Below, piece by piece: positions 10,791 through 20,861 of a stretch of 64,000 nt of DNA (the stretch's first letter is position 1; each line of letters begins with the position of its first letter). The position numbers were made by a program, and so were the translations under genes. Under the pieces are notes generated by a model. It did not search any database and had not been told where the DNA came from. It saw nothing but the letters and a program-made list of their open reading frames with translations. This stretch comes from Rhineura floridana (Eukaryota; Chordata; Lepidosauria; Squamata; Rhineuridae). Location of the stretch: the NCBI RefSeq assembly GCF_030035675.1, contig NC_084480.1, positions 289,750,394 through 289,814,393 of the forward strand, in the 5' to 3' direction.

Positions 10791-11174
10791 AGTTACTTTA
10801 AAAACTTTGGGTCCACTCATGGGCCAATCAACTCAAAAACAGAAAAGTCAGCAATACTGCCCTATGTGTCAAGGTTGGTGTACCAACCAATTATAAAATA
10901 TCTTTTTAAAGCTTTGGTGCTCCTTGAACTCCCTCAGAAAGTTATTCAGAGCATTCTGACAATGTTCTTGCAATGGGATAAAAAGAAAAATCAGTCTCTC
11001 CTGTGTGGAAAATCAATCTGAAGTTAAGTACATGCCACATCCCAAGACAAAACAGAGAAAGCACAGAAACCAGCATAACTGAAAACTCTTGTAGCTTCAT
11101 CCAAAAGGGGTAAATAACAAAACCAAATGCAAAGCTATGCTTTGAAGGAGGGCAAAACTGTAGAGGAAAATTAC
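10791..11174. other. Intronic stretch, nothing recognised
   Basis: AT-rich, with no exon and no recognised repeat. Confidence 0.35.
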
Positions 11175-11591
11175 TGTACAGCAGGGGTCACCATCATGAA
11201 ACCCATGGGGGCAGTAGCACCCTTACGGTCTTCCCTTGGCACTCACAAAACCTCACTGTATCCTTGATCGTGAGGTGGTGAGCATGGTTACCGTTTTCTC
11301 CTTTGAAACGTACATAGAGTGAAGGAGGAAGGTGGGAGACTGACACTCTTTCCATTTCCTCTATCAGCTCTATGTGTTTTTCAAGGCTCAGATTACGTTT
11401 ACTGGATCTGGCTTTTACCCAGAAATGTGAAGTATGTGCTTTCTCTCTTTTCGTCTCCTGGAGTGGGGGGATGGAGGCTGATCTGGCGGAGTGGGGAGAG
11501 GAGTGACCAGAGGAACTAGTAACTATGGTGCTCATTCAAAAATCCAAATGTGGCCACAAGCCTAAAAACGTTGGTGACCCCCATGTACAGC
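11175..11591. mobile_element. Non-autonomous hAT element with 8-bp target duplication
   Basis: The element 11183-11583 (401 bp) starts AGGGGTCACCATCATG and ends CGTTGGTGACCCCCA, imperfect terminal inverted repeats. It is flanked by a perfect 8-bp repeat TGTACAGC (11175-11182 and 11584-11591), the length hAT elements duplicate. No transposase is encoded. Confidence 0.78.
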
Positions 11592-11754
11592 ATACATCCC
11601 CAACCAGAAATTGTAAGGAAAAGGCCTGAAAGGAAAGGGTTAAGAATCTACTCCTTGTCTGTTGATCTTTTGATGGCTGGCTCTGGGCATCAGGAAACTG
11701 GAATCTCCTCCTCTTTAGATGGATGCCAGCAGGCTTACCCTGCAATAATGGTTG

Positions 11755-11930
11755 GGGAAGGGGAGTGGCTCAATGCTGGAACATTTGCTTTGCATGCAGA
11801 AGGTCCAGGTGGGGCAGAGAAAGATTCCTGATCTGAAAACCTGGACTGCTGTTGCCAGTCACCATAAACAACACTGAGCTAGATTGAACAATAGTCTGAT
11901 TCGGTATAAGGCAGTTTCCTATGTTTCAAT
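11755..11930 (+). mobile_element. tRNA-derived SINE, CR1-tail type
   Basis: Head GTGGCTCAATGCTGGAACAT, TTGCTTTGCATGCAGAAGG, body GCTGTTGCCAGTCACC and ACACTGAGCTAGATTG, tail CGGTATAAGGCAGTTTCCTA then TGTTTC. The tail resembles the CR1 3' end of reptiles, so CR1 machinery is its likely partner. Confidence 0.72.
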
Positions 11931-12289
11931 AGGGGCCGGTAGCAGCAGCAGTGGGTGAAAGGGAGCTGCCATTTAGATTTCCCACAGTGCCCCAGTAGAG
12001 CAATGCTACATCAAGGATGCTGACGAACAAACAAAAGTTGATTCTGTGATTCCTTATGGCAGCTGAGATTTGCACTGCAAGGCTGGAAAGAGAGATACCC
12101 ACTATCTATTACTCTATGAATCTAAAGATCTCACTGCCCTTTCTATATTTGAACACATGATTTATAATCATCAGTCTCATTTAGACATTTATTTGGACAC
12201 ATGGATTGCCTATATTAATCTATACATATAAATTAGGATTGATAGAATATGTTTATTGCCTATGTCAGCTGGTGATGTTTTAATTTTCT
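11931..12289. other. Intronic stretch, nothing recognised
   Basis: No exon or recognised repeat. Confidence 0.35.
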
Positions 12290-12500
12290 TTCTTTCTGTT
12301 ATATTTGCAATATAAGCCTTTTAAGGAAAGAGCTTTATCCCAGCCTGCATCTGTACTGGAATTGTTTCAAAGCTGTTTTTAAGATGGATTTTTGTTTAGA
12401 CATTTTAATTGTGGTAGCATTTTTGTCTGCCACCCTGGAGTCCTTTTGGGAGAAAGAATGGAATATAAATTAAATTAAAAAATTAAAAATCTATTTTTTA
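12290..12500 (+). mobile_element. LINE 3' tail fragment
   Basis: TTTGTCTGCCACCCTGGAGT, then CCTTTTGGGAGAAAGAATGG and AATATAAATTAAATTAAAA: an L2-like 3' end on the plus strand. The 5' boundary is vague. Confidence 0.5.
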
Positions 12501-12854
12501 AAAAAAGGGCACTGACAGAAATTAAAATGGGAGCTCTGTCTCCTGGTGCTGCTGAGAGCCATCAGGAAAAGTTTAAGGGGGGGGGCTAGTAGAGTCATCA
12601 GTAATGGGCCCCCACAGTGCACCAGGGCCCAAACACCCATCAGAGTTGTTGGGCACTGACACTAGCCCTTGTCTTCTACTCAAGATTAGAGCTTCCCACA
12701 AAGCAAATCAGGGCCAAGTTACATGCAATTGATCCTTTGCTATTACTATATTTGGTTGATGAAGGAAGTAGGAAGGAGAAAATAGTCAATGCTATTAGTA
12801 ATAGGCCCAATGCTGCAAACCTTTTCAATGGGTTTTAAAGCAGCTTCTGCGGCA
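12501..12854. other. Intronic stretch, nothing recognised
   Basis: No exon or named repeat. A G-run occurs at about 12578. Confidence 0.3.
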
Positions 12855-13125
12855 ATATTTTATTATTTATTTATTATTTATTTAAAATATTTCTATCCCA
12901 CCCTTCTACCCTATAATAGGGCACTCAGGGCGGCTTACAATAAAATCAAACACATACTTAAAAATTGTACACAATAAAGATAACAAAACATTAAAATAAA
13001 TTAAAATACATAAAATACAATTAAAAATACAAAGCAATTGTCATTCAAAAAAATGGGGGGCGGGCAGGAAAGACACTATAGTTTTTTAAAAATGCATCCA
13101 GATCTTCCAGCATGCATCCCTGAAT
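12855..13125 (-). mobile_element. L2-like LINE 3' UTR fragment
   Basis: The plus strand reads TTATTTATTATTTATTTAAA, TTTCTATCCCACCCTTCTAC and AGGGCGGCTTACAATAAAA, the reverse complement of an L2-type 3' UTR and tail. The A-rich remainder is its T-rich 3' UTR read backward. Confidence 0.6.
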
Positions 13126-13599
13126 TAGGGCTGACAGCTTGTTTTATTGTTATTATTTGCTGGTAGCTTCTTGATGCCCTTAGCAGCTGCCTGAAAAACA
13201 GAAAGTGAACAGGTGCAACTCTCCCCACCACGATTATCACCATGTGTGGCAATGCTGCAGCTGTTCAATTTCTGTCCATCATGTAGTAATTAGAAGTGTG
13301 GAGTTTCTGTTAGGGGAAAAAAAACCCCATATGCAACACTACTCTGGATCAAGGCTTTTCAGTTCCAAATCGTTTCTTTAAATATACTTTAAGGTTCATG
13401 CTGAGGCCAAACGGATTGTGCAAGGAGGGTGCAGAAAGTTTCTAAGCAGATGTGGTGCTGCATACAGATAATTTCAGCCTTGAAGTATTGAAAGTAGGGT
13501 ATTCCTTCTGAAAGGTTTGAGGTTACAGTTTACAAACTGAAAACTTGAAAAGCATTTTTGTTAGTACCTGACTTTCAGACACAAAACCGGAAAAAAAAG
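13126..13599. other. Intronic stretch, nothing recognised
   Basis: No exon and no recognised repeat. Confidence 0.35.
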
Positions 13600-13724
13600 T
13601 AGTTCCCAGAGGGGTAGCCATGCTAGTCTCTTGCAGCAAAAACAACAGTCTTGTGGCACGTTAAAGATTAACATATTTATTTTGGCATAAGCCTTTGTGC
13701 CCTACAGCCCAGATCATCAGATGC
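13600..13724 (+). repeat. Reptile interspersed repeat (GTAGCCATGCTAGTC type)
   Basis: GGGGTAGCCATGCTAGTCTC, then TTGCAGCAAAAACAACAGTC, TTGTGGCACGTTAAAGATTA and CAGATCATCAGATGCATGA: a family widely dispersed in reptile genomes. A probable relative is at 14050-14200 (AGCTGTGTTGGCCCATTAG). Class not assigned. Confidence 0.5.
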
Positions 13725-13935
13725 ATGACGGGGAAGGGCCTTAGTTCATTGGCAGAGTGTCTGCTTTGAATGCAGATGGTCCCAAACTTAATCCCTGGTA
13801 TCTCCAGGTAGGGCAGGGAGAGACCTATCTGAAATCCTGGTGAGCTGCTGCCAGTCAGTGTAGACAATACTGCGCTAGATGGTACTGAGTCAATTACCTG
13901 ACTCAGTATAAGGCAGCTTTCTATGTTCCTATGAA
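13725..13935 (+). mobile_element. tRNA-derived SINE, CR1-tail type
   Basis: Complete-looking: CATTGGCAGAGTGTCTGC, TTTGAATGCAGATGGTCC, GGTATCTCCAGGTAGGGC, GAGCTGCTGCCAGTCAGTG and CAGTATAAGGCAGCTTTCTA. A short internal insertion (GAGTCAATTACC) duplicates part of the tail. It adjoins the preceding repeat. Confidence 0.75.
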
Positions 13936-15234
13936 GTATTATCCTGAGTTACAGGTATATACACAGACTCGGTTGGGGGAGGGATTCTAAATTGTGGGGT
14001 CAGAGGGAATGAAATGCAGAAAAGTACAGGCAGTAGTAAGTACCTAATGTGTTGCACGTAGCTGTGTTGGCCCATTAGAAAAGAAAATCGAAAATATTTT
14101 TAGAATGGCAATAGCTTTTCTAGGACCAATTGAATTACCACAAGAATCCTGAGCTAACTTTCAAGTTCAACAGCACATGTCTTCAGGCTGGATATTAAGC
14201 AAAAACACGACTGTGGCAGAGTGGGGGGAGAGAAAGACCTATTGCTGGACATAGTGAAATTAGCCCCCGTTGAAGAACAATTCAGGTTTTATTTCTTAAT
14301 ATTTAATGGATTGACAGCCAGTGAAGTTCTTTAAAGAACTGGCAATATGTGTTCCATTTAAATGATCCATAGCCATTAAATTCTGGCAAGGAAGATGTGT
14401 GTAAACATTCATTGGTCCTGCAACCATGATCTTTCAAAGTGTTGATATCAGGACACATCCCAGTTATCTGAACTACAGATAAGGAGCAGAAGGCTTGGAT
14501 TAGAAGAGAAGCGTTGGTAGTTAAAAGGCAGGTATTAAGTGGAAAGAAAAATGAGACCTAGTCAAAGGGAGATAGCTGGATGTTAGGAGATGTTATTAAC
14601 TACATAATCCTCCCTTCTGTGACACCCAGAGAACTTCCAGTTGACCTGTTCATTGAGCATTCATTACAATTTCTTTGCAGAGATATCAGATTACGTTACA
14701 TCAAAGCAGGTGACACTCCACAATTTCCAGTGCATTTTCCTGTCACTTTCCTCACTGCAAAGCTTCCGACTTTTGGGGATGCAGGATTGTTGCACAAGAC
14801 CTCCCAACCAACTATAATTCCACAGCCTATGTGATTGGTTCCCACCCGAAAATAGCAATAGTCTGGAAGCTCCCCAGAGAGGAGGAGCAGCAGCAGCATG
14901 CAGAGGCTGCCCCACATATTTCCCTCATTTGCTCACATGGGGCCACACTGCTTAGTCTAACCCTCGCTGCTAGGCCACCCAAAGAGAGATGGCGAGCAAG
15001 CAGACAGCCTTCCAGTGCGAGAGGAACAGTGAGCAATTGGAGGCACTGGTAGTTCCTCCTTGCAGCTGAAAGAGAGCAAATGTTGCCCTTTGGGATGTCC
15101 TACCTACCCACCCTCCTCCTCTCTCTGGGCAGCGCACTAGAGAAGAGATGACTTGCCCAGGGCCCTGCTTTCCATTCTGTTACAGTGCTCTTTGCGCTCT
15201 TTCTTCACATGGCGCAGACGAGGCCCCCTGGAGG

Positions 15235-15235
<1 letters not shown>
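13936..15235. other. Intronic stretch, one repeat-like piece
   Basis: 14050-14200 looks related to the repeat at 13600. Elsewhere no exon, RNA gene or named repeat is seen. 14990-15230 is more GC-rich. Confidence 0.35.

Positions 15236-15313
<78 letters not shown>
15236..15313. repeat. (GA)n microsatellite
   Basis: An almost perfect GA dinucleotide run of about 76 bases, a purine tract on the plus strand. Overlapping open frames reading Arg-Glu repeats are artefacts of it. Confidence 0.97.
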
Positions 15314-15315
<2 letters not shown>

Positions 15316-15584
15316 TACTGGGCTGCCCAGAGAGCAAGTGGGAGGAGGCAGCAGTTGCTTTTTCTTACTTGCATGTTTTATCTAGGCATCCCTGTGGTGC
15401 TACCAAAGACAAGAGAGTGAGAGAGAGGGTGAGCAGGCTGCAGGAACCTTCGCTCATTCTTGCTCTTCTTCTGGGCAGCACAGCAGGCTCAAACCTCACC
15501 TCACCGCCTCTCCCCTAGACTAGAGCAAAAGAGAAAGGGGGAGCCAAGCACGTGGAGGCAGTGGAGGCGGCTTGTTAAGGTTTA
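15314..15584. other. Intronic stretch, nothing recognised
   Basis: No exon or recognised repeat; a few short GA runs continue. Confidence 0.3.
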
Positions 15585-15765
15585 GGGTTTGGGGATTTAT
15601 GTATTGCTTCACACAACAAAAAATCCCAAAGTGATTTACAGGGGGAATAAAACACAGCAATAAAAATACATACACATATCAGGGTAAAAACATCCAATCG
15701 TTGGTGCTGCCCAAATGCCTGGGAAATCAGAAATGGCATTACCTGGCACCAAAAGAGAGCCAGTG
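15585..15765 (-). mobile_element. L2-like LINE 3' fragment
   Basis: TTTATGTATTGCTTCACACA, then AAGTGATTTACAGGGGGAAT and ATGCCTGGGAAATCAGAAAT: the reverse complement of an L2-type C-terminus and 3' UTR, degraded. Confidence 0.5.
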
Positions 15766-16024
15766 CGGTGTAGTGGTTAAGGCAGCCTTTCCCAACCAGT
15801 GTGCCTCCCGATATTGTTGGATCACAATTCCGATCTTTTCTGACCATTGGGCCAATGCTGGCTGAGGCTGATGGGAGTTGTGGTCCAACAACATCACATA
15901 GCCATGAAGCTCACTGGGTGACCTTGGGCCAGTCATTGCCTCTTAGCCTCATGAAAACCCTATTCATAGGGTCGCCATAAGTTGGAATCTACTTGAAAGC
16001 AGTTGTTGTTGTTGTTGTTGTTGG
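15766..16024 (+). mobile_element. BovB-tail SINE interrupted by a hAT MITE
   Basis: The SINE head GCCAGTGCGGTGTAGTGGTT breaks at about 15780, where a copy of the palindromic hAT MITE begins (CAGCCTTTCCCAACCAGTGT to GTGGTCCAACAACATC, 15784-15893). It resumes with CATAGCCATGAAGCTCACTG and runs to the tail GGGTCGCCATAAGTTGGAAT and a (GTT)n run at 16003-16022. The middle tRNA-like part is lost at the junction. Confidence 0.78.
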
Positions 16025-16700
16025 CACCAAAATGACAGCTGCTCTCAGTCTCTCTCTTTCAGCTCCCAAGTTGGCCCTGGAAGGCCTCTCTGGGGAGAAG
16101 ATTTCATACATGGGGCGCTACTACAGAAAAGGCCAGTTTTTGCCATCTTTCCTTGGTCCGCTCCTCCCCACCATACAGCCCTGAGGGACAGCCCTGGTAA
16201 TCGAATGAAGGCAGCGGCTGGGCTTTGGAGAAACACCCGCTTCCCCATATGATCGAAGACACTGGGCAAGCAATGGCTGCAAAAAGGAGCAGCAGCACTT
16301 TTGGACTGCTGGCCTGACCTTTTCCCACTAAAGGGCAATTTTCTTCTGAAAGTCACTTTTCTGCTCACCCTTTCCCCCTCCCTCTTTGGGAGATGGGGAA
16401 GGCTGGGCTTGTGATGCCCCCAAATCCCCACCTCTGTTCTATCCAGGAGAAGGACACTGGCAACCCCTAGCATACCCTTCCCCAACCTGGTGCCCCCCAT
16501 GTTCTGCCCTACAATTCCCATCTGCCTGCAGGGGGGCACCAGGCTGGGGAAGCCTGCTCTGGAAAGAGAAAGCAGCTGACCAATTGGAGCCAACAGCAAC
16601 AGTTCTTTAGAGCCACCGTCCACTGGCCCATTTTCAGGCGCTTTCACCAGGTCTGGGTGGGATGAAGAGGCATTGTTGTGTATAGCGTCATCAGTTACTG
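16025..16700. other. Intronic stretch upstream side of DPYS intron 1
   Basis: Moderate GC, with a degraded MITE piece at about 16473-16560 (CCTTCCCCAACCTGGTGCC). A 284-residue minus-strand open frame spans here but includes the Gly run from the (CCA)n repeat and has no family signature, so I do not call it. Confidence 0.35.
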
Positions 16701-16705
16701 GAGCA

Positions 16706-16747
16706 AAACCACCACCACCACCACCACCACCACCACCACCACCCACC
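16706..16747. repeat. (CCA)n microsatellite
   Basis: About 14 CCA/ACC units, 150 bp inside DPYS intron 1 from the exon 1 donor. Confidence 0.95.
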
Positions 16748-16906
16748 CCTGGAGGCCCAAACCTCAGCAACAGCAGGTCAGCTGGCCTTAAGAATGGGCC
16801 CTCCTGAGAAGCAGGTGCGCCCTCCTGGGCAGCTACCAGCAGCCCCGGTAACCACGTTTTGGGGAAGGGTGTGTGCGTGTGAACCAACCACAAAGCCAAG
16901 AGTTAC

Positions 16907-17155
16907 CTTTGTTCCTTGATAGAAGTCGTCTTTCGAGCGCGTGCCCATGAAGGGGAACTGCAGGTGCGTGTGGGGATCAATCCCGCCAGGCAGAACCAGT
17001 TTGCTGGAGGCATCTATCACTTGGATCCCTGCTAGGGATGACAGCTGGAGATGCGACCCCACCTTCCGAATTACTCCATCCTCCACGTACACATCAGCAA
17101 TTTGTGAACAGTCCGCGTTCACAACTCTTCCGCCTCTGATCAATATCTTCGGCAT
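16907..17155 (-). CDS. DPYS: Dihydropyrimidinase, first coding exon
   Basis: This exon encodes 83 residues starting [12 protein letters not shown] and ending GTK. Dihydropyrimidinase is a cytosolic zinc amidohydrolase, mainly of liver and kidney, that opens the ring of dihydrouracil and dihydrothymine. The exon carries the N-terminal beta region and the HxH metal ligands of the amidohydrolase family in [18 protein letters not shown] (human has GGIDTHTH). The coding length is exactly 249 bases and stops at a GT donor (AAAG|GTAACT on the minus strand), the position where human exon 1 also appears to end (QGTK). I start at the ATG at 17155 because the human protein begins with a short lead before the same LIRGGR motif. 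An in-frame ATG lies 18 codons upstream and would add a lead ([17 protein letters not shown]) with no human counterpart. The remaining exons must lie below position 1, so intron 1 exceeds 16.9 kb. Confidence 0.93.
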
Positions 17156-17411
17156 CGTCTTGCTTGCTTTTCTGCGCTTGTAAAGCGGCGGCTGCAGCAG
17201 TAACAGCACGTTTAAGGTTCCCTCCCTCCAACCCTAGACCTTCCATGTAGTCACGTGCGACCTTTCCTGCTGGAGGCTGGGAGTTTAAGCGATTAACCCT
17301 TTTTCTGCTGGTCTGTTTTTTTTGGGGGGGTAGTATCTCTCACTCTCCCTGCAGCTGGTTGCTTTTCCACCCCGTTAGTCGTTCTCTTGCGACAAAAACT
17401 GGGAGAGGATG
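17156..17411 (-). promoter_or_regulatory. DPYS: DPYS 5' flank and probable promoter
   Basis: Only about 255 bp separate the DPYS start codon from the edge of the foldback element, so the core promoter and 5' UTR probably lie here. A palindromic E-box CACGTG occurs at 17252-17257. A GTTAATC half-site on the minus strand (17291-17297) resembles part of an HNF1 site, which would suit a liver and kidney gene. No TATA box is obvious and there is no strong CpG island. The sites are read by eye and the regulatory meaning is inference. Confidence 0.35.
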
Positions 17412-18717
17412 CTAAAGTTGGTTCCTGGTTCTCAGTTCCCAGTTCCTTATTTGCTCATAAGTTCGAATCACTAAAAAAGGAGGAAAGTTCACACCTCCCT
17501 CAACTCCAAATTAAAGGTTGTATTATGTCCCTGAATACACAAAAGAAACAAAATACAGGTTGGGATACCATGTATCATATATCTCCATGGCCGGGGGAGT
17601 CTCCCTTTCCAGCACAACAAAAATGTTATTGAATCAAAATTATCAGGCTTCTGCTCATAAATCGTGCTGTCATAAAATAGTAAAAATTAAAAATTAGTAG
17701 CTGGGGGTGCTGCCTATCCCAAAAAATCTACTTTGGGCCAGGACAAATCATACACCCAAAGAAATGAGAGCGCGTCCTCTAGGAGATGCAAGTACATCCT
17801 GCTTGGCCCAGAGCTTCTTCTGGGCTCAGGGCATGGATAAGGGCATCTATGCACAAGCAAAATAAAGCATGCAAGAAAAAAGCAATGGGGGTACCCACTG
17901 CAAAATCTGCTGTGGGCCAGGACAAATCAGACACCCAAAGGAGAGTCCTCTACAAGATGGCACTGCATCCTGCCTAGTCCAGAGCTTCTTGTGGGTGCAA
18001 GGCACAGATAAGGGCATCTATGCAAAACAAAATAGACAAAGTGTGCAGAAAGAAATAAGTGGGGGTGCCCACCCCAAAATCTGCTCAGAGGTATGTTTTG
18101 TCCTGACCCACAGCAGATTTGGAAATGGACACCCCTAGTCACTTTTTTTTCCTGCACACTTTATCTATCTTGGTTGTGCATAGATGCCCTTATCTGTGCT
18201 CTGCGCCCACAAGAAGCCCTGGGTCAGGTGGAATGCAGTGCCATCTTGTAGAGGACTCTCTCCTCTTTCTCCAGTGTATGATTTGTCCTAGCCCACAGTA
18301 GATTTAGGGGCCATTTTTTTCATTTCACTTTGTCTGTTTTGGTTATGTATAGATGCCCTTATCTGTGCCTTGTGCCACAAGCAGCTCTGGGCCAAGCAGG
18401 TTGTACTTGCTGCTTATAGAGGAAACTCTCCCCTTTGTTTGGATGTATAATTTGTCCTGATCCAAAATATATTTTGTGGTGGGCACCCTCAATTACTGGT
18501 TTTTATGATTTTATGACATCCTGCATTTATGAGCATTTTAGGAAGCCTGATAATTTTGATTCAATAACTTTATTGTTGTGCTTAAATGGGAGAGTCCCAA
18601 GATCATGGGGATATATGACCCAGGGTATCTCAAGCTGTGTTTTGGGGGTCAGGGAGTTGAGGGACTTGTGTGTTGTTGTGTAAATTTGTATTTTTGTTAG
18701 CAGAGAACGCAAAGGTC

Positions 18718-20861
18718 TGAAATGCATGTGCGCCGACTTCCGGGAAGGGTGACTTAGCCTGTGCCTGCTTTTGAGACGGGCTCCTGCCTCAAAAGAAGCT
18801 TATTCAGATATATCAGTCAGATTTTTTTTTTTTTTGACTGATTAAACTTCTCCCGGGTAGGGAGAAACGAAGAGATTAACCTCAAAGCCTATTTTTGTTG
18901 GGACGACCAGATCTCATTAATTTATGGGACGAGGTCCAGCCGACGAAGGTGGGACGGATTTTCAACAACAAGCTCTATCTGATAAAGCGAACGTTCATCT
19001 TATCTTCTAAGAGAGAACGCACTAACAGGCAAGCACCCTTCTTTCTATATTTTTCTTTTACTTGACTTAAATTGTTGCTGTTTAAAAGAGATTTGCCAGA
19101 TTGATCGGTTTTTGACATCTCACTGGGGAGCCATAACTTCTCTCTGCTACTCACTAATTAATAGCTTATCTCTGTTTTTGTTGCAAAAAGCTGTCCTGGA
19201 TTTGCATTCTAAAGATATACACAGAAGAGGGATTTCTATTCCAGATTTTTATTTTGAAGAATATTATATTGTCTGAGACTACTCTCTTTTTGGTCTATTT
19301 TATTTTGACGAATCTGTTTCCTGACGACCGCCATTAATTGTTTCGATCCTGGGAACTGCATTTTGTTTACTTAAGCATGGAGAGATAAGGCTGTCTGCTC
19401 TGTTTATACTGTGATGTCACCAAGTTTGGAGTATTAACCCAATTGTTGCTGAAATAAGAAGTGGTTTTCCTATATTTTTCTTTTAAAATGGCAATTAAGA
19501 AAGTGGCTGAGAATCTGGAAATAACTATGTTTCAGAAAATAATGGATGAGATTGAGATAACGAAACAAAACCTGCGACAGGGTTGTAAGGAGCTGAAAAT
19601 TGAATTGAGTAAAATGAAGCAGGAGATTAAAGATATAGGGGTCCCTGTGAGAGAGGTGACCCTGGAGATTGGAACAAACGTGGAACAGGAAAAAGATTTG
19701 GAGTCTATGGACTTTAGAAACAAAATCTATTGTTTGGAGACACAGGAGATTAAAGACATAGGGGTCCTTGTGAGAGAGGAGACCCTGGAGACTGGAACAG
19801 GGGTCCCTGTGAGAGAGGAGACCCTGGAGACTGGAACAGGGGTCCCTGTGAGAGAGGAGATCCCGGAGATTGGAACAAACGTGGAACAGGAACAAGATTT
19901 GGAGTCTATGGACTTTAGAAATAAAATCTATTGTTTGGAACTCAATGTTATCTCTGAAGAAATTAATGAAGATTCTAGAGATAAAGTTATCAATGGCATG
20001 GATAATCTTCTGGACTGGAATGATGTGATGGAGCCCAATATAGAGAAAATCTATGGAATTAACTGCAGCCATGTGACAATGGAAAAACTTTCAAGAGATG
20101 ACCCAGTGTATTTTGAAAAAAAGAACAGAGATATGATTTTACAGCAGTATTTCAGCAACCTATTCAGAATGGATGGCAAGAAAATATTTGGGATAGAGGT
20201 AATTCCCATCAGACTCTTACTATATGACTATGGCTTTGACAGCAAGATTATTATGGAATACTGATAATGGAAGATTTGATACTGAAATTACTGGACTTAA
20301 CAAGACTACTGAAGATGGAAGATGGAAAATGGAATTAATAGGGATAATAGAACAATGGCTACTGAAATTACTGAACCTAACAGATTCTGATGTGATGGAT
20401 TAATTGAAATGTTTATTTTGACTATGGTTATGACAATAAGATTATCATAATTAGTAATGAGATGGATTAATCGATATGCTTATCTGGAAAAAAAATTGAT
20501 AGATATATTTCTTAAAGAATTGAAACCTCTCTTTGACTTTTTGTGGAAAGAATAAAGTAATGTTTATGAGATTTGATGATTAAGTAAGATAACTACTGGA
20601 GGAAAGTGATTTTATAATATGACTTAAGAGACAGGATTGTTATATATTATAGACTTATAACTGATTTGATCTTTGACAAATGGGAAGTCAATATTTTACT
20701 CTTTATTTTTTATTTTTGTTTTTTTTCTTCTTTTTTTCTTTTTGTTTAACTATTTTTGATTTTGTTTTTTGTCTTTGAATGTTTTATGATTTCGTCTTGT
20801 ATGTTTTATGAAAATCTGAATAAAAATTATTGAAAAAAAAAAAATGAAATGCATGTGCGCC
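18718..20861 (+). mobile_element. ORF1-only L1-type retrotransposon (HAL1-like)
   Basis: A complete-looking 2110-bp element (18735-20844) flanked by a perfect 17-bp target duplication TGAAATGCATGTGCGCC (18718-18734 and 20845-20861). It begins GACTTCCGGGAAG, an ETS-like motif seen in L1 5' UTRs, has a 5' UTR of about 730 bp and one intact ORF1-like frame, then about 580 bp of AT-rich 3' sequence with AATAAA and a poly(A) tail. No endonuclease or reverse transcriptase is encoded. A short text before the 3' UTR (FLKELKPLFDFLW, about 20505-20550) may be the last codons of an ORF2. That fits an internally deleted L1, as in mammalian half-L1 elements; mobilisation by an L1 in trans is inferred. Confidence 0.82.
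19461..20264 (+). CDS. L1 ORF1p-like protein with internal repeats
   Basis: An intact 267-residue frame; MAIKKVAENLEITMF at 19488 is the more likely start, since the first nine residues are atypical. The N-terminal third is predicted helical and heptad-like (EIEITKQNLRQGCKELKIEL), as in the ORF1p coiled coil. Residues about 55-155 contain duplicated modules: EIKDIGVPVREVTLEIGT, then three tandem copies of VREETLETGTGVP-like 13-mers (39-bp DNA repeats), and DLESMDFRNKIYCLE twice. The C-terminal part (VINGMDNLLDWNDVMEPNIE, KIYGINCSHVTMEKLSRDDP, GKKIFGIEVIPIRLLLYDYG) follows the RRM and C-terminal domain pattern of L1 ORF1p, an RNA-binding chaperone. The conserved R-N-N patch of the RRM start is not clear. 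Assignment rests on pattern, not on a search. Confidence 0.72.
   Translation: MVFLYFSFKMAIKKVAENLEITMFQKIMDEIEITKQNLRQGCKELKIELSKMKQEIKDIGVPVREVTLEIGTNVEQEKDLESMDFRNKIYCLETQEIKDIGVLVREETLETGTGVPVREETLETGTGVPVREEIPEIGTNVEQEQDLESMDFRNKIYCLELNVISEEINEDSRDKVINGMDNLLDWNDVMEPNIEKIYGINCSHVTMEKLSRDDPVYFEKKNRDMILQQYFSNLFRMDGKKIFGIEVIPIRLLLYDYGFDSKIIMEY

Noticed and set aside
15137-15518. Several overlapping open frames rich in Arg-Glu or Leu-Ser
   Set aside because: They are produced by the (GA)n microsatellite, which has no stops in most frames.
16045-16899. A 284-residue minus-strand open frame next to DPYS exon 1
   Set aside because: It reads the (CCA)n repeat as a Gly run, has no family signature, and lies inside DPYS intron 1 just past a clean splice donor.
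17155-17209. Upstream in-frame ATG extending DPYS by 18 residues
   Set aside because: The added peptide has no counterpart in the human protein, and the internal ATG has A at position -3 and fits the known N-terminus.
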